A DNA stretch of 64,000 bases. It comes from Ostreococcus lucimarinus CCE9901. Lineage: Eukaryota > Chlorophyta > Mamiellophyceae > Mamiellales > Bathycoccaceae. Both the position numbers and the translations under genes were made by a program. Of the stretch, positions 40,046 through 50,700 are shown in pieces (position 1 is the stretch's first letter; the number at the start of each line of letters is the position of its first letter). The DNA lies in assembly GCF_000092065.1 (NCBI RefSeq), contig NC_009356.1, forward strand, positions 248,001-312,000, written 5' to 3'. A model generated the notes under the pieces. The model did not search any database. It was given only the letters and a program-made list of their open reading frames with translations, and was not told the origin of the DNA.

Positions 40046-40081
40046 GACCGGGACGGCGACCGGGACGGCGACCGGGACGGC
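40046..40081. repeat. 12-bp tandem repeat, three units
   Basis: CGACCGGGACGG is repeated three times exactly in the spacer just upstream of the dioxygenase-Myb-GT2 gene, about 80-120 bp before its ATG. It could be part of the promoter or leader; no known motif is recognised. Confidence 0.85.
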
Positions 40082-40189
40082 GACGAGAACGAAGAATCGA
40101 CCGAGGCGCGCGATCGGACGTGTCGTGACGTCGTGAAGTCGTGATTGAACGACGATGAAAGAATGTGATGGTACAACGCGAAGTGGAGC

Positions 40190-41305
40190 TCACACTTCGG
40201 ATCGGTCGTCGGCGTTCGCGGCGGCGGCTAGGAGGGCGTCGGATCGCTTGGCCAAACGCGTGGCCAGCGGCGCGTCCATGAAGAGCTGTGTGATGTGACA
40301 CACGATGCATGGGATTGCTATCAGACCGCCTGAGCCAAAGACATCTTCGGGGAGGTAAGATATGATGGTCATGGCCACGGGGAGGGTCTTTTGGCTGGAC
40401 ATCATCACGCACGCCACGCGTTCGGGGCCGGAGAGGCCGAGCGCGTGCGTGGCGGCGTAATTGATGGCTAGGAATACGACGTGAACCAGGACGGCGGCGA
40501 AAAGCACGGCGAATATCGTGCCTACGTTTGTGTCGATGAGCTCTTTGGCGCTCTTGGAGATGGACATCCAAACGACGATGATGAGACACGAATTATTTGT
40601 CAACGTGAGCTCCGCTTTGCGCGCGTTCGCAAACGCCGCCACTGCTGGAATCATCTCTCGCGCAACCTTCCCGAGCACGATCGGAAGCAGAATCGTGAAC
40701 AACAACTTAACCAAAAGTTTCACCGCCTGCGTCGACATGTCGTTCGCCGCCCCATTCACCGCGCTCGCCATCTCTCTCGGCCCGCTCGCCACGACGGCGT
40801 TGAAGTAAAACGGCACGGTAAACACCCCGATCAGATTCGTGCTCACCGTCAGCATCAGCGCCAGCGCGACGTTCCCTTTCGCGTTTCGCACGAGCGTCAC
40901 ACCACTCGTCAGCGTCGTCGGCACGCAGCAAAACAGCGCTAATCCGTATCGAAATTCTATCGGTTTGTACGGCACGCGTACTAGGATAAACCCGAGCAGC
41001 GGCGTCAAGCCTAATATGGCCACCCATCCGTACCCGAGCGCGCCTCGTCCAGCCTTGAGCGCTTGCGTGATTTCCTCCGTCTTCAGCGTGGCGCCGGATA
41101 TGACGAAGATGATCACCACGCACACCGTTTGGATGACGCTCCAGCCGCTCACTGACACCTTGGCGAGCGCCTTGCCGGCGGCCGGGACGGAGAGCCCGAA
41201 TAAAAGCGCGAGGCAGAAGCCGCAGACGAGAAAATTGTCGAGCAAGAAGGCGCGCGCGCGCGCGTGCATCGGTTTGGGCTCAGGCTTCACGACATCAGCG
41301 AGCAT
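40190..41305 (-). CDS. SLC10A7/BASS4-type bile acid:sodium symporter family protein
   Basis: The product is 371 aa with about ten hydrophobic segments and a short cytosolic leader. Family marks include FVISGATLKTEEI, GLALFCCVPTTLTSGVTLVRNA (the unwound helix region of the first half), STNLIGVFTVPF, and RVACVMMSSQKTLPVAMTIIS in the second half. These place it in the SLC10A7 branch (PF13593-type), not among the true bile-acid carriers. In animals SLC10A7 affects calcium and glycosylation; the plant relative BASS4 is predicted to be plastidial. No clear transit peptide is seen here. The substrate is unknown. It lies on the same strand as the fusion gene, with about 226 bp between them. Confidence 0.85.
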   Translation of the reverse strand: MLADVVKPEPKPMHARARAFLLDNFLVCGFCLALLFGLSVPAAGKALAKVSVSGWSVIQTVCVVIIFVISGATLKTEEITQALKAGRGALGYGWVAILGLTPLLGFILVRVPYKPIEFRYGLALFCCVPTTLTSGVTLVRNAKGNVALALMLTVSTNLIGVFTVPFYFNAVVASGPREMASAVNGAANDMSTQAVKLLVKLLFTILLPIVLGKVAREMIPAVAAFANARKAELTLTNNSCLIIVVWMSISKSAKELIDTNVGTIFAVLFAAVLVHVVFLAINYAATHALGLSGPERVACVMMSSQKTLPVAMTIISYLPEDVFGSGGLIAIPCIVCHITQLFMDAPLATRLAKRSDALLAAAANADDRSEV

Positions 41306-41449
41306 CGCGCGCGAGGCGCGGTGTGAGACGCGGACGAATGGCGAGCTAGTGAAGAAAAAGTGAAACGACGCGCTTTGGCGGCGATGTGTCTACGCGTTGG
41401 TGGTTTCACTACAACCAAACTAAAGCTTTGGTGTCGGTCGGGGTCGCGC

Positions 41450-42789
41450 TCACAGTCGATCATCGCCTCGGTGAGGCTTGACGTTGCTCATGTCTCGCGG
41501 CTCGTTTCGGTAGCTCGCCGTCGAGAGGCCGGTGATGGGCTCTTTGCGAGCTTGAAATCGCGAGAGTTTTTGCGTGACGCTCAAACCGTGCAATCTGTCT
41601 TCCTTGCCGAATGGCGCGCGGTGGATATCGAATCGATCGTCGTACTCGTCGTAATCCAAATCCGTGTAGTAGTACCCGTCGTCCTCCGTCATGCAAGAAA
41701 TGATGGTTAAGATGCCCATGGAGAGCGCGGCGACGAGGACGACGGTGGTGAGGATGACATAGAGCACCCCGTTCACGTCACTCATGTGATGGTGCGGAGC
41801 CCAGTCGATGTAATCATTCATCCCGGCGACGTATGTCGGATCAGTGTACGTCAGGTTGCTGAGTTTCAACGGCGCGACAGCCTCGATGAGCAAACCGCAC
41901 GTCGCGTTGAGCTCGCCGCCTTGCAACGCGATGCGCGCGTAACCATTTTCACCCCACTGCGTGCCCCAAGAGTTCTTTATCACGACGTACTCCATATCCA
42001 GCGTTTTATCGTAGCCGAAACCGACGGCGACGACGGCGTGATTGATCAAGTTTGGATGGTTGGCCCAATCCGGTTGACACTGATCGTACGTGAGGATGCC
42101 GCCAGAGTAGAATCTAAAGTGCTCGCCCATCGCGTTGACGGCGACGGACACCGGTTGCATGTAAATTGCCGATTTCAAGTCGTCCCACGTGTTTTCGAGG
42201 ACGATATAGTCGTCGATCGACGCTGCGTGTTTGCGAGCCGTGTTCGATCTGCAAGGCCCTACTTCGCTCGTCTTGATCGTGTACGGATGCACTGGATAAT
42301 CTTCCGCGGCGCTGATGCCCCCCTTCATCACCGCGTACTGATACCCCGTCACCATGTTACCCCCCGTGCAATCTTGATCGATCGGATCGCACTCTAACAA
42401 CATTTGAGGCGACAGCGTCACCGCCTCTCTTGTCCAAATATAGTGCACGCCCTCCACCGCGGCGGCCGTAGTAAAAGCCCAGCACCCACCGCACGCACCC
42501 TGCTCCCAAACCTTACTCAAGCCACCGAACTTGCGCCAATCCCAACTCGTTGGAAGATTATTGGCGTCGTATAACTCGCCATCCTTCCCGCGCTCGTTGG
42601 CCCAAATATCCGCGTTTCTCCGCAGAAACTCGTCGTGCATCTCGCGCCAGCTATCTTTCTTCGTCCTGCTACGGTCCCGTTCGCCATCGGGTGTCGGTAC
42701 TAACCGTCCCGTGCGCGCTACAAACTCCTCTCGCGTCCTATCGCTCCACAGCGTCGGCCCGAACGTCGCTCGCGAGTCCTCCTCCTCCT

Positions 42790-42825
<36 letters not shown>

Positions 42826-43276
42826 AGCGCTTCGACCGTCGACCCTTCGACCGATGCCCCAGCGCCGCCGAGTCGTCCTCCGCGTCGCGCAGCGCCCGCA
42901 CCACGCGCATATTCTCATAAAAAATAGCCTCCCGCCGTCGACTCTCCTCGCAAGGATACGCGTCGGCGTCGTCGCCGCAGTACTCGCGCGCGCGTCCGCC
43001 CTCGCGCGCGAACGCCTCGAACGCCTCCCGCATCGTCCGCGCGTCTTCCTCCCTCGCCAGCGTCGTCAACAGCGCGGTCTCCATCGCCGTCGCCGTCGTC
43101 GCCGGTCTCCCGTCGCCGTCGCGCGCGTCGTCGCGCGTCGTCGGCGCTTGTTGGGTGTTGCGCGTTCGATCGTCGTCGTCGTCGTCGCCGCGCGCGACGC
43201 CCGCGCGCGTCAGCGCGAGCGCCAGCGCGCACGCGACGAGCGCGACGCGCGTCGTCGACGCGCGCGCGCGCGCCAT
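41450..43276 (-). CDS. Membrane-anchored papain-like cysteine protease (C1A)
   Basis: The product is 608 aa. ATG 43276 gives a clean signal peptide (TTRVALVACALALALTRAGV). A pro-region follows, with an inhibitor-like segment and a poly-Ala run from a GCC repeat. The mature protease starts near LPTSWDWRKFGG. The catalytic Cys lies in QGACGGCWAF (C265; Gly replaces the usual Ser of CGSCWAF), the His in NHAVVAVGFGY and the Asn in VIKNSWGTQWGENGY. After the protease domain comes a hydrophobic helix (VLYVILTTVVLVAALSMGIL) and a cytosolic tail of about 80 residues rich in Tyr and Asp (YYYTDLDYDEYDD). The topology is type I. A C-terminal anchor is uncommon in this family; endolysosomal or surface location is inferred. 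Confidence 0.88.
42792..42825. repeat. GCC trinucleotide run (poly-Ala)
   Basis: Eleven or so consecutive GCC units (plus strand) encode a poly-alanine tract on the minus strand, followed by Glu residues, in the pro-region of the cysteine protease. Confidence 0.85.
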
Positions 43277-43347
43277 CGCGCGTCGCCGTGTGCGCGCGCG
43301 CCGGTCGGTCCGCGACGACGGCCGTCGAGTGTTCACGCGTATAACGC

Positions 43348-43355
43348 GCGCGAAA
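43348..43355. promoter_or_regulatory. E2F-like site in a divergent promoter
   Basis: GCGCGAAA fits the E2F/DP consensus TTTSSCGC read on the other strand. It lies 157 bp upstream of the ATG at 43512 and 72 bp upstream of the protease ATG. The downstream gene has many CDK-type sites, which agrees with cell-cycle control. Short GC-rich motifs occur by chance in this genome, so support is weak. Confidence 0.3.
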
Positions 43356-43511
43356 ACGCTATGAAATCGAGTACGTATAAAGCGCACGAAAACACCATGA
43401 AACCGTTTTGACGACCGAGGGGGACGAGGCGCGCGCGACGGCGACGCGCGGCGCGCGACACCGCGACGCGACGCGCGCGCGACGGCGCGACGACGGCGCG
43501 ACGACGCGAGG

Positions 43512-44723
43512 ATGGTTTTTTGGGACAGTCCCGAGAGCGCGGACGAGGACGCGCGACGACCGCGCGCGCGGTGCGACGGCGAGGACATCAACCGACGCGC
43601 GACGGCGACGACGCGCGCGCGCGCGTGGTTGCGAGACGCGCTCGAGCGAGGGACGACGGCGACGGCGCGCGCGACGGCGACGAAGGAGACGTTAGTTCTG
43701 GACGACGCCGCGCGCGAAGCGCGCGAGGGAGCGACGAGCGAGGAGGAATCGAGGCACCTGCGTCGACACGTGGACGCGCTGACGAGGGAGTGCGCGGACG
43801 CCGTCGCCAGGGCGAACGCGAGCGAGATCGCGAGGGAACGATTTGAACAACTGCGGCGCGAAAATGCGGCGTTGAAAAACGCGGACGCGCTGTGCAAGAA
43901 GGCGGAGACGCGAGCGAAGGCGGCGGAGGCGAGGGCGAACGCGGCGCGGGACGCGATGGTGAGCGCGAAGCTTCGTCACGAGGCGGCGCTCAAGAAGGCG
44001 TACGAGGAAAAGGATGGCGTCGTGGAGCGCATGCGGATAGACATCGAGATGTTGCGATCGGAACTCGCGTGCGTGGAGGCCAAGGTGTCGACGCTGGAGG
44101 ATCAAAACGCGGAGATGGAGGAGGATTTGAACGAATACCGCGAAGAAACGGCGCACTTGGACGAAATCATCGCGCAGGCGGAGAGCGAGATGGTGAGAAT
44201 GCTCGAGGAGAAACGCGCGATCGAGCGTGAACTCGCGGCAAAGAGTGCGATGAACATCAAGTCGCTCATCATGAGTCCTTTCTCGCCGTCATCCAGTTCG
44301 CCGCTCGGCACGCCGCGTCTCGCCGCCGCCATGCGTTGGTTCGACACCGCCGTCGTCTCGCCAATGCGTTCGCCGTTCGCGGACATCACGAACGCCGATG
44401 ACGCCGACAACGACACCATGGGTACGAAAACACCGACCGCGCGTAAATCTCGCCTCGGACCGGGGATGAGTCCTTTACCCAAGACGCCCGGCGCCGTCGT
44501 CGAGGATTCGGCGGAGGACGTCGAGCAATACGAGAGCGACGACGAAAGCGTCGGCGTCGAGACTGTTCGAGAACGAACGTGCGAAGTCAAACGTTGGCGA
44601 TTGGTTCTTTCCAAAGTTCCCGAATCGAGACTTTACGGCAGACGTTGGAGCGACGTCGGCGTGCGCTTGCGCGTCGTCGGCGCGGTGTCGCTGTGCAACC
44701 TCGCGTCGGCGGCGTCGACGTAG
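43512..44723 (+). CDS. Coiled-coil protein with clustered CDK-type phosphorylation sites
   Basis: The product is 403 aa. Residues about 75-255 form a long coiled coil (RECADAVARANASEIARERF, KKAYEEKDGVVERMRIDIEM, DEIIAQAESEMVRMLEEKRA). After it comes a Ser/Thr-Pro-rich segment with several proline-directed sites: SPFSPSS, GTPRL, SPMRSP, KTPTARKSR and SPLPKTPG. The C-terminus is again basic/hydrophobic. I recognise no named family. The arrangement is common among spindle, kinetochore and centrosomal proteins, but that is only an analogy. An E2F-like site in its promoter fits S/G2 expression. Confidence 0.75.
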   Translation: MVFWDSPESADEDARRPRARCDGEDINRRATATTRARAWLRDALERGTTATARATATKETLVLDDAAREAREGATSEEESRHLRRHVDALTRECADAVARANASEIARERFEQLRRENAALKNADALCKKAETRAKAAEARANAARDAMVSAKLRHEAALKKAYEEKDGVVERMRIDIEMLRSELACVEAKVSTLEDQNAEMEEDLNEYREETAHLDEIIAQAESEMVRMLEEKRAIERELAAKSAMNIKSLIMSPFSPSSSSPLGTPRLAAAMRWFDTAVVSPMRSPFADITNADDADNDTMGTKTPTARKSRLGPGMSPLPKTPGAVVEDSAEDVEQYESDDESVGVETVRERTCEVKRWRLVLSKVPESRLYGRRWSDVGVRLRVVGAVSLCNLASAAST

Positions 44724-44918
44724 TTTCGCCCGGCGCGCGATCTCGAAAGCTTGTCATCATCATGTATGTTTATACCGTCATGGCATCGCGCCCCGCGAGC
44801 ACCTCGCGCGAGCGCCGCGCGTGAACGTCGTGTCGAAGCGAAGCGAGAGCGCGGCGCGGCGCGTGATTCGAAAATGATTCTCCTCTCATTACCTTCGCTA
44901 GAGTTATGTCTACGACGC

Positions 44919-45740
44919 CTACAAACGACGACCACGGCGACCACCCTTTCTACGAGTAGAATCCGTCGGCGTCGGCGTGACGTCTTCGATTCGGCCAATC
45001 TTCAACCCGGAGCGCGACAACGCGCGAAGCGCGCTTTGCCCGCCCGGACCCGGCGACTTCGTCTTATTACCCCCGGTCGCGCGCATCTTAATGTGCAGCG
45101 CCGTGATACCGAGCTCTTTGCATCGCGCGGCGACGTCTTGCGCCGCGAGCATCGCCGCATACGGCGAGGATTCATCGCGATCAGCCTTCACCTTCATCCC
45201 GCCGGTGCATCGGCTCAGGGTTTCCTTGCCCGACAAATCCGTCACGTGCTGCGTCGTCGAACGCGCGCGTCGGTCAGTCTCTCGCAATCGTCGTTCGGCG
45301 CGTCGCACGGCGCGCGCGAAAACGAAAACGAATGTCATCGCGCACGGCGTCGACGTCCTTCATCGCCGCGTCGCGCGCGCGTCGTCATCGCCATCGTGCG
45401 CGCGACGATCGCACTAGGGCTTTCATCGCGCCATCGCCATCGCCATCGTCATCGCGCGTCCCTCGCGCGCGTCGCGTCGCATCGCTCGTTCGAGCACGCA
45501 CCACGAAAGTATCGTTAAACGACGCGTAGATGTGCGCGACGCCGAAGACGAGCTCGCCCTCGCGCGCGTTGGGACCGACGTACGTAGCCTGCGCGCGGCG
45601 TCGATCGCGGTCGGGTCAGTCGGGCGTTCGCGTCGTCGTCGTCGCGCGCGCGCGCTCGGTCGCGCGCGCTCGGTCGCGCGCGCTCGACGCGATAGGCGCG
45701 CGCGTCGCGGCGTCGCGGCGTCGGTCGAGTCGCGCACCAT
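44919..45740 (-). CDS. RPS14: 40S ribosomal protein uS11 (RPS14), two introns
   Basis: The cytosolic small-subunit protein at the platform; 139 aa from three exons: 45740-45738, 45588-45502 and 45248-44919. Exon 1 is only the ATG. Exon 2 encodes [17 protein letters not shown] and [11 protein letters not shown]; exon 3 begins [13 protein letters not shown], then [17 protein letters not shown], and ends [13 protein letters not shown]. Every join is phase 0 and rebuilds the universally conserved protein. Intron 1 (149 nt) and intron 2 (253 nt) both have GTGCG donors and CTGAC branch points, 26 and 24 nt before their acceptors. The short N-terminus (no Lys-rich leader) is unusual compared with plant uS11. 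The gene is divergent from the propeller gene across about 190 bp. Confidence 0.93.
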
Positions 45741-45933
45741 GTCGCGGTGCGGCGCGTCGTCGAAAGACGGCGCGCGCGCGCCGCGCGCCCGCGGTCTCGC
45801 GGCGGGCGCGCGGATGGACGGTGTCGTCGATGTTGGCGTTTTCGGGCGTACTCTACGTGCGTTACTGAATACGCATACGGAGCGGTCGGTCGCCGCGGGG
45901 CCCGGCCGTTACACCGACGCGCGCGGCGTCGCG

Positions 45934-47712
45934 ATGACGGCGCGGCGCGAGCGCGCGCGCGCGCGGCGACGGCGCCGCGTCGCCCTCATCGCGTGCGCGT
46001 GCGCGCTCGCGGTGATCTGCGCGCGCGCGGTGACGCCGCGACGCGCGCGCGAGCGGCGCGCGGACGCGCGAACGCCGCGAGAACTCACGCTCGCGTCGCA
46101 CGGTGCGTTTCTGGCGCTGGACGTCGAGTCGAAGGCGGCGCGCGTGATACATCGCGGCCGGGGGGTGTATTACGGCACGTTCGAGGACGGATCGTCGTCG
46201 TCGGACGCGGTGTGGGTGGCGTCGAGGCCGGATAACGCGAAGACGCGGACGCGGACGGCGACGCGCGGGGACGCGTTGCTCAGAATAGACGCGAAGCGGG
46301 GGGAGATTTTAGAGGAAAGGGCGATCGATGCGGCGTTCACGCACGACGTCGTGCGACGAGGTGACTCGGTGTTCGTCGCCGACACTGGGAACGGGCGGAT
46401 TTTGGAGTTGGAGTATCCGTCGATGAGGACGCTTCGGGCGGTGGAGTTGTCGGTGAAGGCGCACGTGAATACGCTCGCGCCGGCGGACGCGAGCGAGTAC
46501 GGCGAGCACGCGGTGTGGGCGGTGCTTCATAATTTAGGTCCGAGCGAGGTGGCGTTGATCGACTTGGAAACTGGGCGCGAGTTGCGACCGAGGTTGACCA
46601 GAGTGGGCACGAAGTCGCACGGGTTGGTCATATACGAAGATCGATTCATCATGCTGAACAGTGGAGAGGGGCAATTGATTTCCGTGGACCCGTCGGGTGT
46701 CGAAGATTACGAGATTTTATGGACCGATGATTCGCGGACGTTCATGAAAGGGTTGTGCGTGATCGATGACGTGGCGTTTTTCGGCGTTTCGGCGTTCGGA
46801 AGAAGAGAAGACCGAGGCGATCCAAACAAGTCGAGCGACGTGGTGGCTTTCGATCTCGTTCGTAAGCGCGAGCTCTGGCGACAGACCGTGATGACGCACG
46901 GATTGCTCAACGTCATCGCCGCGCCGCAAATAGAGTCGAGCACTTGGTCGCACGCACATTGGAATGCAAACTCGCCGTCGTTGTACGCCGAATGGATTCC
47001 TCTGGCGGCGAAGCAAACGAACAATTGTGAAGCGACCGATCGGAATTCCTTGCTGTTGACGTACGACGACGTCGATGTACATCTGCTTCGTGATTACATT
47101 CAAGGCCTCCCTCGCGACGTGTTCAAAGAGTCTGGCAAAAACGGAAACGCTTTGTTGGGTGGGAGAGACGGCAACATGCAAAAGTTCAAGCCAAACGTCG
47201 ATGGCATGCTCTTGTTTTTCTCAGATCGAGGTGGCGAACACGTTTTTGAGTTTCCATTTTGGAAACGTCTCGAGCCGTACGTGCAACCTGTGCTGATTGA
47301 TTTGTTCACCGATCAACTCGGCGTCTCGGATCCGTTACGACACGTGATACGGCTACAGCTGGCGGTGATGAATCCTGGTTCTGAAATTTTGCCACACGTG
47401 GATACGGGCGACTGGGCGAGAAGACACCATCGATTTCACGTTCCAATCATAGTCCCGCAAAACGCTGGAGCGGTGGAATTCGTCATGATGCCAGAATCCG
47501 GTCAGGAAATCGCCGTTCCGCTCATCGAAGGTCGTCCATTTGAGATAAACAACGCGGTGACGCATCGAGTACGGAACAGCGCCTCGTCTTGGCGCATCCA
47601 CTTACTCGTCGACTTTAGCGAGCAACCGACGGCGAAGAGGCACGTGCTCAAGCCTGGGGACGTTTGTGACTACGCCAAAATGGGCAGCGGTCGGTGTGTG
47701 GCTGTCACTTAG
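45934..47712 (+). CDS. Type II membrane protein with beta-propeller-like domain and Asp/Asn beta-hydroxylase-like domain
   Basis: The product is 592 aa. ATG 45934 gives a basic cytosolic stub and a signal anchor (RRVALIACACALAVICARAV), so the rest should lie in the secretory lumen. Residues about 50-345 show repeated strands with propeller-like signatures (VFVADTGNGRILELEYPS, VWAVLHNLGPSEVALIDLET, VAFDLVRKRELWRQ). Residues about 420-575 match the aspartyl/asparaginyl beta-hydroxylase fold: LQLAVMNPGSEILPHVDTGD (H488, D490), FHVPIIVPQNAG, then INNAVTHRVRN (H544) and WRIHLLVDF. Iron and 2-oxoglutarate dependence follows from the family. The substrate is unknown. The open frame upstream to 45532 overlaps the uS11 gene and is a shadow. 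Confidence 0.83.
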   Translation: MTARRERARARRRRRVALIACACALAVICARAVTPRRARERRADARTPRELTLASHGAFLALDVESKAARVIHRGRGVYYGTFEDGSSSSDAVWVASRPDNAKTRTRTATRGDALLRIDAKRGEILEERAIDAAFTHDVVRRGDSVFVADTGNGRILELEYPSMRTLRAVELSVKAHVNTLAPADASEYGEHAVWAVLHNLGPSEVALIDLETGRELRPRLTRVGTKSHGLVIYEDRFIMLNSGEGQLISVDPSGVEDYEILWTDDSRTFMKGLCVIDDVAFFGVSAFGRREDRGDPNKSSDVVAFDLVRKRELWRQTVMTHGLLNVIAAPQIESSTWSHAHWNANSPSLYAEWIPLAAKQTNNCEATDRNSLLLTYDDVDVHLLRDYIQGLPRDVFKESGKNGNALLGGRDGNMQKFKPNVDGMLLFFSDRGGEHVFEFPFWKRLEPYVQPVLIDLFTDQLGVSDPLRHVIRLQLAVMNPGSEILPHVDTGDWARRHHRFHVPIIVPQNAGAVEFVMMPESGQEIAVPLIEGRPFEINNAVTHRVRNSASSWRIHLLVDFSEQPTAKRHVLKPGDVCDYAKMGSGRCVAVT

Positions 47713-47783
47713 CGTGTGAGTAGGTCATCTTAGTCAACTTTGTATTGGTTTGATTACACATTCTTTCTTTCACATTTGCTTTC

Positions 47784-50700
47784 TCACATGATTTTGATCG
47801 CTCGCTCAAATCCAGCCGGCTTCCCCTGACGGCTAGCCGGCCTTCGCGGACCTCTAACTTCGCGCTCGATCCCCAGCGTCGATTCGCAAAAGCCCTCTTT
47901 GGCGATGCGAACCAATTTACTCGATATAACCAACTCGTCGTCGTCCAAGATTTCATACCGCGGCGGGTGGCCGATGTAGAACTTCCATTTTGCGAAGTCC
48001 TCATCCGTCGCTTCGAGCCTCGTCTTGATCCGAGCCTTCACTTCCCCGAGCGTCTCACCTTCACACGTGCGAAGTAACATCGGTTCATCGTAGGCATAGA
48101 ACTGGTTAGGATTGGACAAGTCTTTGGAAATGTTGTACACACGCAAGAGTCTGTCTTCCTCTGACTCGTCATCGGGAACTTCCTCCGCACGAAGCGTCCA
48201 ATATTGGTCGTTGATATCTGCGATATCCTTTTCCTCCTCGAAAACTTTGTAGATTTGCGAGTAGAAAAGTTCAAGCAGACGTAATTTGCGACCGCCGACT
48301 CGAGTACCGAGCCTAGATCTGACCTCTTCGAGGACATCCTTCACCGCTGCGCTCTTCGACAGACGCAGTTGGAATTCTTCAACGAGCTTTGTGTTCAGTC
48401 CATGGAAGAAAACTTTTAGCGTCTTCAATTCCTGGAGTTCGGGCAGCGGCATGTCTAAGACTTCGTAATAGAGCACGTCGCTTTGCTGGTTTTCCAGCAT
48501 TTTTATCAAAGTATCCGCGCCTCTAAATTGGAAGCTTGCACTCTTTGGACCGTTCGTGTACACGTGATGCGCGGTGAAGCGCAATCGAAGAGGATCGTCC
48601 AAACCGATCGCCGAAGCCAAAACATCAGCGACTTGATCGTAACTCATCATTTTCGTCAACTCCAGAGTCACTTTGTCCACCTTAGGGGCCTCCAGCTCTC
48701 TGAAGTGAACGATTTGATGATTGTGTCTGAAGTCCGCATATTGAACCACGTTGGGGAACTTTAGTGAATCTTCCATGTCTTCAGTGATTTCTGGTTGAAT
48801 AAGCAAGATATCACCGTTACCGAGCTGCAACGTCTTGCTACCGTCATCGGGGTCGCTCAACGGATATGTTTTCACTTGTTTGTCCGATAATTGATCAATT
48901 TGAATCTTACTTTCGCGAACGAACGCAATTTCCTCAAACATGAGCGTTGACGCGGTACTGGCAAACCCTGCCATGGATTTGATCTTCGGCATGTAGGTAC
49001 TGAGCGTCTCCTCGGGACTCGCGTAAAGCGTGCCACAGTAACTCAACCGCGCCTCATGCGGATTGTAAAGCTTGACGTGCAACCAAATGTCTCTTTCTGG
49101 GTCACTGTTCGCGAACGCATCATCGTCAAGCTCTTCCAGGTAGAGTCTGAATTCGCCTGATGAAGCATGCTGTGAGTTAGGCACCGTGTATTTCAGCCGT
49201 GTTTTTTCAACCGTCCAGGTCGGTGGGGTATTTGCGTGGTCTGGAAGCGCGGTGGCTGGCCGAGATGTTTTGTTGCGTCGTGGCGAGTAAGTCCAGTACC
49301 GCTGCCTCTCAGCTGGTATTCCGAGCTTCTCGGAAACGAGCTCCCTAAACTTTGTAAATGTCGACTTTTTATGCAGTCGGAACCTTTGCGCGCTCTCAAA
49401 ATTGCCCAGATCAAAAAACTTCTCCGAAGCGATCTGCCGCTCTAAATCTTGCCTGGTCAAAACCTTGATGATGGTGTACAGATGCGCCTCCTTCTTTTCC
49501 TGCGCCTCTTTCTCCTTTGCCTTCTGCTCCTCAGCGAAGCGGGCCTGGAGGTATTCCGTGAGATGAGACTTATTGGCGACGCACATGATTTGATCCATGT
49601 CATCCTCTCGAATGTACACGAGCATGTAGGCGCTACTCACTTTTTGGAACCGCAAGTTCGGCGCCACGCGGACGTTTGTCGAGTCATCGTCTGCATCCAT
49701 ATCGCTATCGACCGCGGCTGCGCCGCCGCTTCCGTACTGTTCCACCACCGACTTTTCTGCGGTTTCTTTCGTCACGTGTTCGTCATCAAACTTGAACCAC
49801 TGCGCATCTTCCGCCTGCAAATTGGGCTTGACAAACGCGTAATAATGTCCACCATTTATCCCCCCGCTGTGTACTAAGACGCTATGAAGCTTATACTTGT
49901 TGCGAACACTCTTGTCGGACTCGGGAACGAGGTACTTACGATCACCCACGTCGAGATCGAGCTCTTCGGGGAACTCATATCTATCATGGATCTTCACCAT
50001 GGTGTCTCGTTGGTAATCGTACTCAAAACGCTTCAGCTGAATCTGCAACACGGGAGGAAAGTCGTGGAACAGCGTGCCTTTGCGAGCGTCTTGCAATCCG
50101 TGTCCCTCGGCGCGATACTTGTTCTCGCCATCAAGTTTTTCAATCTCAGTGTAACGATCAAAGGACGCATAAATATCTTTGCATCCCTTGACGTCTAACT
50201 GAAGATCGAGAAACTCCTCCTTGCGTTCGCTCTTGTAATCAACGTTGATGCACTCGATGAAGTTCGTCGTGTGCCCTTCGAAGAGCTTCTGAATCGTGCC
50301 CTCGACGCACGTTTGTTTCATGGCCTCTTCAAGCTTATCCTGAAGTACACGGTTGAGTTCCTGTACGTCGTGTTGCATGAAGGAATCGTAAGAGTCCCAT
50401 CCAAACGATCGCGTCAAATCCTCCGTGCTCACGTCGCCTTCTTTGGCGTACTGAAGACAGTAGAACACCGATTGTAACGCTAATGGCATCGATGTGTGCG
50501 CCTCTTCCGTTTCGTTCGTAGGCATGTGATAGACCGCGCGACGAAAGGAGGGAATGTGATAGAGCGTCTGCAAGAGCGAGTTCATGTAACACGTCGCCCC
50601 TTGATTCTTCAGACCGATCAGCCCTGTCTCTTTGCGCGAGTCGTATTCGCTATAAAACGCACTCTGCATCGGTCGGTCGACTTCGTGCTCCTCAATCGGC

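Noticed and set aside
45532-45933. Upstream extension of the propeller/hydroxylase gene
   Set aside because: It lies antisense to uS11 exons and its intron; ATG 45934 gives a proper signal anchor.
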